Of a DNA stretch of 36,432 nucleotides, positions 30,984 through 36,432 are shown in pieces. Location: the IMG/VR virus record IMGVR_UViG_3300020180_000060, positions 1-36,432 of that record; one strand, written 5' to 3'. The translations under genes were made by a program, and so were the position numbers. Every line of letters starts with the position of its first letter. Within the stretch, counting starts at the first letter, position 1. This stretch comes from a virus. The notes under the pieces are model-generated. The model did not search any database. It saw only the letters and a list, made by a program, of their open reading frames with translations, and had not been told where the DNA came from.

Positions 30984-31135
30984 GCCAGTCATATCCGATT
31001 GAGCAATGCGTTGAGTGTGGCGTCGACATTGGGACGCTCGAGTTTGGACTGGTGCCATTATGCACCACTTGCTTTGACCTCTGCTTCGGTAACCCAGACC
31101 GCGACGAACAAGAGCAGGAATCAGGTGCTGCATGA
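30980..31135 (+). CDS. 51-residue zinc-knuckle protein
   Basis: Starts ATG 30980 as ATGA overlap and ends TGA 31133-31135. Cys pairs CVEC (10-13) and CTTC (28-31), plus Cys 35, suggest a zinc ribbon. The C-terminus is acidic (DRDEQEQESG). Chained overlaps on both sides support coding. Function unknown. Confidence 0.6.
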   Translation: MSQSYPIEQCVECGVDIGTLEFGLVPLCTTCFDLCFGNPDRDEQEQESGAA

Positions 31136-31317
31136 GGGAGGCGCTACCTGGTTGTAACTGCTCTGAAACATGCCCTTATCACCCGATCGCGTTGATTGAG
31201 GAGGCGGACAAACTGCGGGCTGCGCTTGAGGCGGCGGCTCTTTACCTGCGGATGACCGGAGTCAACGTGGACAAACTGGAAGAAATTATCGTCAAAGCAG
31301 GGGGCAAGAAATTATGA
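31132..31317 (+). CDS. Small Cys/His protein, 61 aa
   Basis: Starts by ATGA overlap with the previous gene. The N-terminus CNCSETCPYHP (about 8-18) is a compact Cys/His cluster that could bind a metal; the rest is a helical, Leu/Ala-rich stretch. Overlaps the HNH gene by ATGA. No recognised function. Confidence 0.6.
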   Translation: MREALPGCNCSETCPYHPIALIEEADKLRAALEAAALYLRMTGVNVDKLEEIIVKAGGKKL

Positions 31318-31781
31318 ACCCGCTCACGAACTACGGGCCCAGCCCAATTTCCGCCGAGAAGCGACTTCTTGCGCGCAGAACGGTTTGCGAAACCGGGTGC
31401 TGGGAGTGGATCGGCGGCACCAATGGAGTCGGCTATGGAATGATCAGAGTCGGCTCAATGGTTGACGGAACTAGGGCAAGGGTTTTGACTCATCGGTTGG
31501 CGTATCAACTTTGGCGTGGCCAAATCCCGAAGGGGCTGGTGCTCGATCACCTGTGCCGTAACCGGATCTGCTTTAATCCTCACCATCTTGAGGCGGTCAC
31601 GATGGCAGAAAACCTATATCGAGGCCAATCGCCCACGGCCGTAAATAAAAGATCCACGCACTGCGTTCTTGGCCATCCCCTGAGCGGGGAGAATTTAATC
31701 AAGCGCAAAGGAACTAAAAGCCGCCCCAATGGGGCACGACGGTGCAGAACCTGTTTCGAGAAGAAAAATGAAAATAAGTAA
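31314..31781 (+). CDS. HNH homing-type endonuclease, 155 aa
   Basis: N-terminal CWEWIGGTNGVGYGMI and THRLAYQLWRG, then the catalytic segment LVLDHLCRNRICFNPHHLEAVT (His-Asn-His), are characteristic of the phage HNH endonuclease family (HNH_3 type). A C-terminal Cys cluster (CVLGHP...CRTCFE) adds a zinc finger. It probably makes site-specific DNA breaks; such genes behave as mobile elements within phages. It starts by ATGA overlap and overlaps the nuclease gene at 31768 by 14 nt. Confidence 0.85.
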   Translation: MNPLTNYGPSPISAEKRLLARRTVCETGCWEWIGGTNGVGYGMIRVGSMVDGTRARVLTHRLAYQLWRGQIPKGLVLDHLCRNRICFNPHHLEAVTMAENLYRGQSPTAVNKRSTHCVLGHPLSGENLIKRKGTKSRPNGARRCRTCFEKKNENK

Positions 31782-32664
31782 TCGCGCAAATTTACCAGAC
31801 GCACTTGTTGCCGCAATTGAAAACGACCCCTACACAAAGGGAACTGCCGACTTCAGCGTAACTGAATTAATTGGACCGCCGAGGATAGCGGCGTTAAAAA
31901 TCAAACACCACGACGATATCGAAGAGGATGCTGAAGATCGGCTTCATTCGCTTTATGGTCAGATTGTGCACTTAATTCTGGAGCGCGCTAACCGTGTCGG
32001 TTTTGCTGAGAAGCGGCTTTATCTTGAAAGCGACGGATCGAGCATATCGGGCCAGCTTGATACGGTAGAACTAGAAAGCGGCACACTGACTGATTGGAAA
32101 TTTAGCACCGTTTGGAAATTCAAACCCGGAAATCCTGCTCCGGAAGAATGGGTGGCGCAGCTAAATATGCAGTTAGAGTTGCTGCGCGTAAACGGGATGG
32201 ATGCAAAGTCACTTCAGATTGTAGGGTTACTACGAGACTTTTCTAAGCTGGAGGCTCGCAGAAACCCAGACTACCCAAAACGATCAGTAGTTATTATGCC
32301 GATCCCAATGTGGGAGCGTGAGAAAACTCAATCGTTCATTCTCAACCGGGTCATCTTGCATAAACAAGCTCGCATCACGCTGCCGCTCTGCACGCCAGAA
32401 GAACGATGGGCGCGTCCGAACAAGTACGCGTTAATGAAGAAGGGCGGCAAGCGGGCAGTGAAACTTTACGACTCGGAAGCAGATGCGAAGTCACATGCCG
32501 AATCAGACCCGAAGAATTTATTCGTAGAGGACCGGCCAGGAGATCAAGTCAGGTGCTCGGCCTACTGCGGAGCTGCGCCATTTTGCGCACAGTACGAAGC
32601 GATCACTCAAGCGGCTAATAGCCAAAAAGAAGCCCTAAATGGGCAGAAAGAAGCAGCATTATGA
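31768..32664 (+). CDS. PD-(D/E)XK nuclease, Cas4/RecB-like, 298 aa
   Basis: The core has the nuclease pattern: helix LYGQIVHLILERANRVG, then ISGQLDTV (Asp 98) and LTDWKFS (Asp 109-Trp-Lys 111), matching the PD-(D/E)XK fold. A three-Cys cluster near the end (C263, C267, C273) recalls iron-sulfur clusters of Cas4/AddB-type nucleases; a fourth ligand is not identified. It likely processes DNA ends in replication/recombination. ATG 31768 is used; an upstream in-frame start would overlap HNH further. It overlaps the SSB-like gene by ATGA. Confidence 0.75.
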   Translation: MKISNRANLPDALVAAIENDPYTKGTADFSVTELIGPPRIAALKIKHHDDIEEDAEDRLHSLYGQIVHLILERANRVGFAEKRLYLESDGSSISGQLDTVELESGTLTDWKFSTVWKFKPGNPAPEEWVAQLNMQLELLRVNGMDAKSLQIVGLLRDFSKLEARRNPDYPKRSVVIMPIPMWEREKTQSFILNRVILHKQARITLPLCTPEERWARPNKYALMKKGGKRAVKLYDSEADAKSHAESDPKNLFVEDRPGDQVRCSAYCGAAPFCAQYEAITQAANSQKEALNGQKEAAL

Positions 32665-33179
32665 AGTTTGAAGATGTGAGCGGCAGTGGGGATGGCAAAA
32701 AAGTCGCGTTATTTATATCCATGAAAGACGGCGACAAGGTCACCGGTTTATTTGCGGGCGAGCCGAGTATCTTTAAAATCCACTGGATCGGAAATAAGTC
32801 GATGGTCTGCGCGGGTAAAGAATTGTGCGAGACTTGCCAGAGCGGGGACAAGGCAAAGTTCCGCTTTAAGTTGAACATGATCGTCAAAGAGGATGGCGTG
32901 GCATTGGCTAAGATCTTTGAAGGCGCTTATGGCACGTTCCTAGACCTAAAGAACTTGCATGAATCTGATTACAACTTGGAAGACACGGTGGTCACCATCT
33001 CGCGCAAAGGGCAAAAGACTGACACGCGTTACACGGTTCTACCTGTGCCGCCGAAAGCTCAACCGAAGCCCGCCGAACTCGAGTTGCTGAAAAAGATTCC
33101 CTTAAACTCACTTGTGGACAAGGATCGGGGCATAGCGGACAGCTTTGATGACGCCCCTTCAGGCGACATTCCATTTTGA
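32661..33179 (+). CDS. Single-stranded DNA-binding protein-like, 172 aa
   Basis: A beta-rich N-terminal two thirds with a CETC pair (about 56-59), followed by a Pro/Lys linker and an acidic C-terminal tail DDAPSGDIPF, the hallmark tip of SSB proteins that recruits replication partners. It follows the recombination nuclease and precedes the initiator. The match is by architecture; the OB fold is not proven. Confidence 0.68.
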   Translation: MKFEDVSGSGDGKKVALFISMKDGDKVTGLFAGEPSIFKIHWIGNKSMVCAGKELCETCQSGDKAKFRFKLNMIVKEDGVALAKIFEGAYGTFLDLKNLHESDYNLEDTVVTISRKGQKTDTRYTVLPVPPKAQPKPAELELLKKIPLNSLVDKDRGIADSFDDAPSGDIPF

Positions 33180-33187
33180 GGCGAGGG

Positions 33188-33283
33188 ATGCAGCGCATGA
33201 ACATGTTTACCTTCTTAGGTTGGGTCATCGTCTTGTCAGCGATGGGCTGCTTCGTGCTCGCGTACTTTTGGACGATGGGATGA
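33188..33283 (+). CDS. Single-pass micro membrane protein, 31 aa
   Basis: ATG 33188 to TGA 33281-33283 encodes 31 residues dominated by one hydrophobic segment (FLGWVIVLSAMGCFVLAYFW). Its TGA overlaps the next ATG (33280) as ATGA, the same coupling used elsewhere. ATG 33197 is an alternative start. No function is known; small membrane peptides can be toxins or lysis/defence factors, but this is speculation. An overlapping frame also exists, so coding is moderate. Confidence 0.5.
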   Translation: MQRMNMFTFLGWVIVLSAMGCFVLAYFWTMG

Positions 33284-33513
33284 GCCCTGTGTATGTGCGC
33301 CCCCCTCGCGCGGGTTGGATCGCGCCGCCGAAAACCACGAGCGACGTGGTGCTATTCCAGGGGCGGCCTGACTCGTACCTGCTCGACTTTCCAAAATATG
33401 ATTTCCTGCTCGTGTGCGTCGAGGGGCGCGAATGGTGGATGCGCAGGACCGTGATGCATGACCCAGTTATTGGCGAGTGGATCTTGGAGCTAACGGGGGT
33501 ATTTCGGGACTAG
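33280..33513 (+). CDS. Small early protein, 77 aa
   Basis: Starts at ATG 33280 by ATGA overlap with the micro membrane gene. In-frame upstream starts at 33145-33148 would give a longer product that overlaps the SSB tail; the coupled start is preferred. It is rich in Val, Trp, Arg and Pro, with WWMRR and a beta-rich C-terminal half. Unrecognised. Confidence 0.55.
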   Translation: MSPVYVRPPRAGWIAPPKTTSDVVLFQGRPDSYLLDFPKYDFLLVCVEGREWWMRRTVMHDPVIGEWILELTGVFRD

Positions 33514-33623
33514 CAAGCCCGGCGGTTTTGAGGGGGAGAGCATTACCGTACCCCGCATGGATGCGGGTGATTATCGGCAACAGGTTCATGGATGAGGGGA
33601 AGTGCGCGCGCAGGGGTGTGGGG

Positions 33624-34364
33624 ATGAGCAAAGAAGAGTGGGTCGAGGTCGAGGTTTTAAACTGGTCTAAATATAGTCCGCGCGGAGATGTTAAGAAGCC
33701 TTCATGGTTCCGGGTCGACTACGGGATGCTAGATGACCCAGATTTTTACTCGTTCACGCATGAAGAGTTTAAGGCGTGGCTTTATGTGTTGGCCCAAGCC
33801 TGCCGGAAGAATACCGGGACAATTAGAGTCAACTATGACCACGCCGAGCGAGTTTCCCGACTGTCTCGCAAGGGTATTGACGACTCACTTAAAAAACTTG
33901 AATCATTATCAATAGTTCTCGTGAACGTTACGCGCACGTCACGCGCACGTCACGCGGACGTAACGGACACGTTAGTTGAGGCGACTCCACGGGTGGCGCT
34001 CGGGCCACAGACGTTCATCATTCAGTACGTCCAAGCCTACCAAGCGCGGTACGGGGCTAAAGCGCGTCCGGACCTTCGGGGTAAAACCCAGGGCGGGATT
34101 AAAAGGCTCTTGGGTGAGATCCCTCTCGAGAGGGCCTGTAACCTGATTCAAATTTACCTTCAAATGAATGACCAATGGTTCCTGACCAAAGCGCACGACT
34201 TTGGGACCTTCGCAGAAAACTTAGGCAAAGTGGGTTTGGCACTCGACACGGGCAAACACACGACCGCATCGGAGGCGCGCCAGGTTGACCGGCAGCAGGG
34301 GAATCTAAACGGGTGGGGCGTGTTGCATGAAGAAGCCCTGAAGCGCGAGGCTAACCATGGCTGA
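33624..34364 (+). CDS. O-like replication initiator, 246 aa
   Basis: The N-terminal ~95 residues look like a winged-helix replication initiator (WFRVDYGMLDDPDFYSFTHEEFKAWLYVLAQACRK-type region at about 28-62, then SRLSRKGIDDSLKKLESLSIV), as in phage O/DnaD-related proteins. A linker with iteron repeats follows, then a helical C-terminal part. ATG 33624 with AGGGG 7 nt upstream is preferred to upstream starts. It would bind the origin, probably its own internal iterons, and recruit the helicase loader. The stop overlaps the next ATG by 8 nt. Confidence 0.75.
   Translation: MSKEEWVEVEVLNWSKYSPRGDVKKPSWFRVDYGMLDDPDFYSFTHEEFKAWLYVLAQACRKNTGTIRVNYDHAERVSRLSRKGIDDSLKKLESLSIVLVNVTRTSRARHADVTDTLVEATPRVALGPQTFIIQYVQAYQARYGAKARPDLRGKTQGGIKRLLGEIPLERACNLIQIYLQMNDQWFLTKAHDFGTFAENLGKVGLALDTGKHTTASEARQVDRQQGNLNGWGVLHEEALKREANHG
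33930..33973 (+). repeat. Candidate replication origin: 11-bp iterons in the initiator gene
   Basis: ACGCGCACGTC occurs at 33930-33940 and 33941-33951, then diverged copies ACGCGGACGTA (33952-33962) and ACGGACACGTT (33963-33973), four head-to-tail. CGTTACG (33926-33932) and CGTAACG (33959-33965) form a flanking inverted repeat. An AT-rich stretch lies just upstream (about 33887-33920). This is the lambda ori layout inside the O gene, hence candidate origin. Confidence 0.6.
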
Positions 34365-34998
34365 AGCATCTATTCGACTCATCGACGAACTCGCCATTAC
34401 GGGCGAACTCCTAGGCGCGCCACCTATGTCTGACCGCGCCCGTCGGGTGTACGCCGCCGAGTTGGCAAGCTACCCCGAAGAACAAGTGATCAATGCGCTT
34501 TGCCGGTGCCGGAGGGAGCTGCGGAACTTCCCGACGCTATCCGACGTACTGTCACGCATCGACGACGGACGACCGGGGGCTGAGGAAGCATGGGCTATGC
34601 TGCCGAAGAGTGAAGCGGATTCGGTCGTGTGGACTGGCGAGATGGCAGGGGCGTTTGGGACGGTCAGTGAAATGATCGGAGTGGATTCAATCGCCGCGCG
34701 GATGGCGTTTCGCGAAGTCTATGTTCGGATGGTTACCGAGGCTCGAGCAAACCGAAGGACGACTCATTGGGTCCCGAGCTTGGGTCACAACAAGGCCGGC
34801 CATGAGCCCGTTTTGCGGGATGCGGTTGCTAAGAATCGGTTGACGATCAGTCAGGCCACCGCGCTCATCCCCGACCTAAGACCGGCCACGTGTGCAGCTC
34901 AACTTGCTGGCCCAGGTGAGCCCGAGTTGAATGTGTTTGATCCAATGCAGATTATCCAACATATCAAGGAAAACATCGCAAAGGCGGAAGAACCATGA
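34357..34998 (+). CDS. Helicase loader-like replication protein, 213 aa
   Basis: Immediately downstream of the initiator and overlapping it by 8 nt, as lambda P follows O. The sequence is helical with a repeated Arg pattern (CRCRRELRNFPTLSDVLSRI) and Trp-rich parts (EEAWAMLP, VVWTGEMAGAF), and a C-terminal acidic helix. This resembles phage proteins placed as P-like loaders or primosome partners. No Walker motif is seen. Function inferred from position and pattern. Confidence 0.6.
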   Translation: MAEASIRLIDELAITGELLGAPPMSDRARRVYAAELASYPEEQVINALCRCRRELRNFPTLSDVLSRIDDGRPGAEEAWAMLPKSEADSVVWTGEMAGAFGTVSEMIGVDSIAARMAFREVYVRMVTEARANRRTTHWVPSLGHNKAGHEPVLRDAVAKNRLTISQATALIPDLRPATCAAQLAGPGEPELNVFDPMQIIQHIKENIAKAEEP

Positions 34999-35189
34999 AC
35001 CCAGAATCACGCACGGCGCTTCGCGGGAAGTGTGAGCACCGAAAAACCACCATCTACATGACAAGCCTAGAAGCCGAGCCGAGTAGAAGTTGCGTCATCG
35101 AGCACCACGTTTGCGACCGCTGCGGCTTTTTGTTCGGTAAAGATAACTGGACGGCCTCACTCGCTGAAAAAGAAAACCGGGGTATTTAG
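34995..35189 (+). CDS. Small zinc-ribbon protein, 64 aa
   Basis: Starts by ATGA overlap with the loader-like gene. Cys/His pattern: CEHRK (about 13-17) and CDRCG (about 40-44), with HH between; this suggests a zinc finger. No further homology. Its TAG overlaps the GTG start of the VRR-NUC gene. Confidence 0.6.
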   Translation: MNPESRTALRGKCEHRKTTIYMTSLEAEPSRSCVIEHHVCDRCGFLFGKDNWTASLAEKENRGI

Positions 35190-35668
35190 TGAGGGCGCTC
35201 AAACGACGGCAGAAAAGCGCAAACACTGAGCAGCTCTTGAAGCGTGAAATCTGCGACTGGCTCTGGAGACAGGGGGCCTATGTGGTCATGTACGCCGCAA
35301 TGCGGGGCGGGAAGCAAGCTGACGGATCTTGGCGCACTTATAAAAGCCCGTACATGCCGAACGGTGTGCCCGATGTGCTCGCTTGCTGGAAGGGCCAGTT
35401 TGTTGGAATCGAAGTCAAACGCCCGAAGCAAACCCAGGCCGAACTTCTCGGAGCAAAACCCAGACCGGCCGGGAAGGTTAGCGATGACCAACGCCGGCAA
35501 ATCGAGAAGATAAAACAAGCTAGTGGATCGGCGTTCGTTGCCTACTCGCTCGAGGATGTAATTTCAGTTCTGAGCCCCAATCGAAGGGAGGTGATCACTC
35601 ATGAAGAAGACGACAAAATCTATGACCAAAGAAGTCAAGACGAAGGCCAAGACGAAGAAGAAAACTAA
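35189..35668 (+). CDS. VRR-NUC domain nuclease, 159 aa
   Basis: Starts at GTG 35189, sharing a base with the previous stop. The VRR-NUC (PD-(D/E)XK) core is clear: N-terminal TEQLLKREICDWL, GVPDVLACW with Asp 62, and GIEVKRP with Glu 75/Lys 77, then a C-terminal helix (QRRQIEKIKQASGSAFVAYS). Phages use such enzymes for replication or recombination intermediates, often Holliday-junction or structure-specific cuts. The tail is acidic. The Lys-rich micropeptide is encoded in another frame across its 3' end. Confidence 0.85.
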   Translation: MRALKRRQKSANTEQLLKREICDWLWRQGAYVVMYAAMRGGKQADGSWRTYKSPYMPNGVPDVLACWKGQFVGIEVKRPKQTQAELLGAKPRPAGKVSDDQRRQIEKIKQASGSAFVAYSLEDVISVLSPNRREVITHEEDDKIYDQRSQDEGQDEEEN

Positions 35669-35675
35669 GAAGTGA
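35601..35675 (+). CDS. 24-residue Lys-rich micropeptide
   Basis: ATG 35601 to TGA 35673-35675 encodes MKKTTKSMTKEVKTKAKTKK-type sequence of 24 residues, 12 of them Lys and 6 Thr. It overlaps the end of the VRR-NUC gene in a different frame. The upstream GGAGGTGATC (35587-35596) matches the anti-Shine-Dalgarno complement over 10 bases, with 9 nt from GGAGG to ATG, suggesting strong translation. It resembles a histone H1 tail-like nucleic-acid condensing peptide. Role unknown. Confidence 0.6.
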   Translation: MKKTTKSMTKEVKTKAKTKKKTKK

Positions 35676-35677
35676 AC

Positions 35678-35720
35678 CTGAGCGCGAAGGGGCCGCCTTG
35701 TAGCCCCGCTTTTTAAGGAG
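35678..35720 (+). promoter_or_regulatory. Attenuator-like leader, copy 2
   Basis: Bases 35678-35707 repeat 158-187 exactly. Stem GGGGC (35689-35693)/GCCCC (35703-35707), five T's at 35710-35714, then AAGGAG at 35715-35720 just before the DUF6948-like gene. The loop CCTT could pair with the SD AAGG as an alternative fold, so both termination and ribosome-site masking are possible. Confidence 0.5.
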
Positions 35721-35726
35721 ATGGAC

Positions 35727-36035
35727 ATGAAAAAGAAACTCAGTAAAACGAAACTAAAATACGTGATCGTGCGGACATACTCGGCGGGAGTGTTCGCAGG
35801 ACTCCTAATCAGCCGCAAGGGTAAAGAAGTCGTGATGAAAGATGCGCGTCGTCTTTGGTATTGGAAAGGCGCCGCGACACTCAGTCAACTTGCAAACGAC
35901 GGCGTGAAATGTCCGGACGAGTGTAAATTTCCTGCACCCGTGGCGCGTATCGAACTCACCGAGGCGATCGAAATTCTTGATGTGACCCCACAGGCAAGGA
36001 AAATAATTAAAGGCGTCCCGGCATGGAGCGCGTGA
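35727..36035 (+). CDS. DUF6948-like protein, 102 aa
   Basis: The sequence KYVIVRTYSAGVFAGLLIS, then KEVVMKDARRLWYWKGAATL, CPDECKFPAPV and a C-terminal IEILDVTPQARK...GVPAW match what I recall of a conserved phage/bacterial protein family annotated DUF6948 (recognition from memory). Function is unknown. ATG 35727 fits the AAGGAG (35715-35720, 6 nt spacing) better than ATG 35721. It lies directly after the second leader copy, and its end overlaps the following Gly-X gene start, so the two are coupled. Confidence 0.7.
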   Translation: MKKKLSKTKLKYVIVRTYSAGVFAGLLISRKGKEVVMKDARRLWYWKGAATLSQLANDGVKCPDECKFPAPVARIELTEAIEILDVTPQARKIIKGVPAWSA

Positions 36036-36268
36036 GCGAAAGCCACGGCAGCGGCTCGGGCTTCGGCGACGGCAACGGCTCAAGCTCATTAAACGGCTCG
36101 GGCTACGGCGAAGGCCACGGCTGCGGAGCTGGCTCAGAATCCGGCCACGGCGACGGCTCGGGCGTGGGCGTAGCCTCGGGCTTAGGCTTCGGCGAGGGCT
36201 ACGACTCAGGCACAGGCTGCGGCTACGGATACGGCTCAGGCTCAGTAAACGGCTCAGGCGGCGGATGA
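36023..36268 (+). CDS. Gly-X repeat protein, complete copy, 81 aa
   Basis: ATG 36023 overlaps the DUF6948-like gene by 13 nt; a GTG at 36032 (GTGA overlap with its stop) is an alternative. After a short N-terminus (ERVSESH) the sequence alternates Gly with Ser, Tyr, His, Asp, Asn, Glu, Phe and Cys, with few interruptions. It ends GSGSVNGSGGG, almost the same as the array gene at 1-149. Predicted disordered/low-complexity; GGC is the dominant Gly codon. Function unknown; it may condense or aggregate. Confidence 0.6.
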   Translation: MERVSESHGSGSGFGDGNGSSSLNGSGYGEGHGCGAGSESGHGDGSGVGVASGLGFGEGYDSGTGCGYGYGSGSVNGSGGG

Positions 36269-36294
36269 CTCTTCAACCTGGCGAAGGGGATAGC

Positions 36295-36432
36295 ATGAAC
36301 GAAGGACAGGGCGACGGCTCAGGCTGCGGCACGGGCTTCGGCAACGGCGATGGCTCGGGCTACGGCTATGGCCACGGCAACGGCGTCGGCTATGGCAACG
36401 GCTCGGGCGGCGGCGGCGGATACGTCAACGGC
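36295..36432 (+). CDS. Gly-X repeat protein, 5' end only
   Basis: ATG 36295 begins a 46-codon open frame to the window edge: MNEGQGDGSGCGTG..., again alternating Gly with Ser, Tyr, Asp, Asn, Cys, Val and His. Upstream GAAGGGG (36282-36288) is a possible ribosome site, and the spacer after the previous Gly-X gene resembles the one after 149. Truncated by the end of the window; the continuation is probably the start of the window in another assembly frame, but direct joining breaks the frame. Confidence 0.55.
   Translation, partial: MNEGQGDGSGCGTGFGNGDGSGYGYGHGNGVGYGNGSGGGGGYVNG

Noticed and set aside
36023-36432. Possible CRISPR array or minisatellite in the repetitive end
   Set aside because: Repeats are 6-nt codon pairs with no spacer/repeat periodicity of 25-40 nt, and they keep a reading frame.

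Overview
The window reads as a nearly complete, possibly whole, genome of a tailed phage with a podovirus-type virion plan. Every protein gene I accept is on the + strand, genes are tightly packed (many ATGA or TAATG stop/start overlaps), and terminase, portal, scaffold, capsid, adaptor, tail, internal virion, fibre, lysis and replication genes appear in canonical order. No tail tape measure, sheath or tail tube gene is seen. The host cannot be named from sequence alone. Strong Shine-Dalgarno sequences, a sigma70-like promoter and a lipoprotein with an LSAC lipobox suit a Gram-negative-type bacterium, but that is inference.

Layout. (1) 1-149: the 3' end of a Gly-X repeat gene, cut by the window edge. 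(2) 208-3776: small accessory genes linked by translational coupling, several zinc-ribbon-like, ending in a Dam-type adenine methyltransferase. Five copies of a short gene-junction motif punctuate this block. (3) 3777-4044: an intergenic stretch with a minus-strand tRNA-Ile-like gene whose anticodon arm is expanded, then an AT-rich block with two palindromes. (4) 4045-7029: an HTH protein, a GNAT-like protein, a ParB/methyltransferase fusion and an HNH-like zinc protein, which seems to have been inserted at the 3' end of the methyltransferase and left the old C-terminus behind as a scar. (5) 7022-27631: packaging and virion genes (TerS, TerL, portal, scaffold, capsid, adaptor, large tail protein, internal virion proteins, fibres), with a GNAT acetyltransferase and an S74-chaperone protein embedded. 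(6) 27631-29555: lysis module (membrane/coiled-coil protein, holin-like protein, lipoprotein, T4-type lysozyme). (7) 29556-29897: intergenic, with tandem hairpins and a sigma70 promoter for a leaderless Cro/CI-like repressor. (8) 30151-35668: early/replication genes (HNH nuclease, PD-(D/E)XK nuclease, SSB-like protein, O-like initiator with internal iterons, P-like loader candidate, VRR-NUC). (9) 35601-36432: a 24-residue Lys-rich peptide, a duplicated attenuator-like leader, a DUF6948-like gene and two Gly-X repeat genes.

Both window ends fall in the same Gly-X repeat family and share a 30-nt leader, so the array probably continues across the contig break of a circular or circularly permuted genome. 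This array, with its leader and DUF6948-like partner, is the best candidate for an undescribed system. The next most interesting signals are the homing-like scar in the methyltransferase, the expanded-anticodon-arm tRNA, the iteron cluster inside the initiator gene, and the Lys-rich micropeptide with a near-perfect ribosome binding site.
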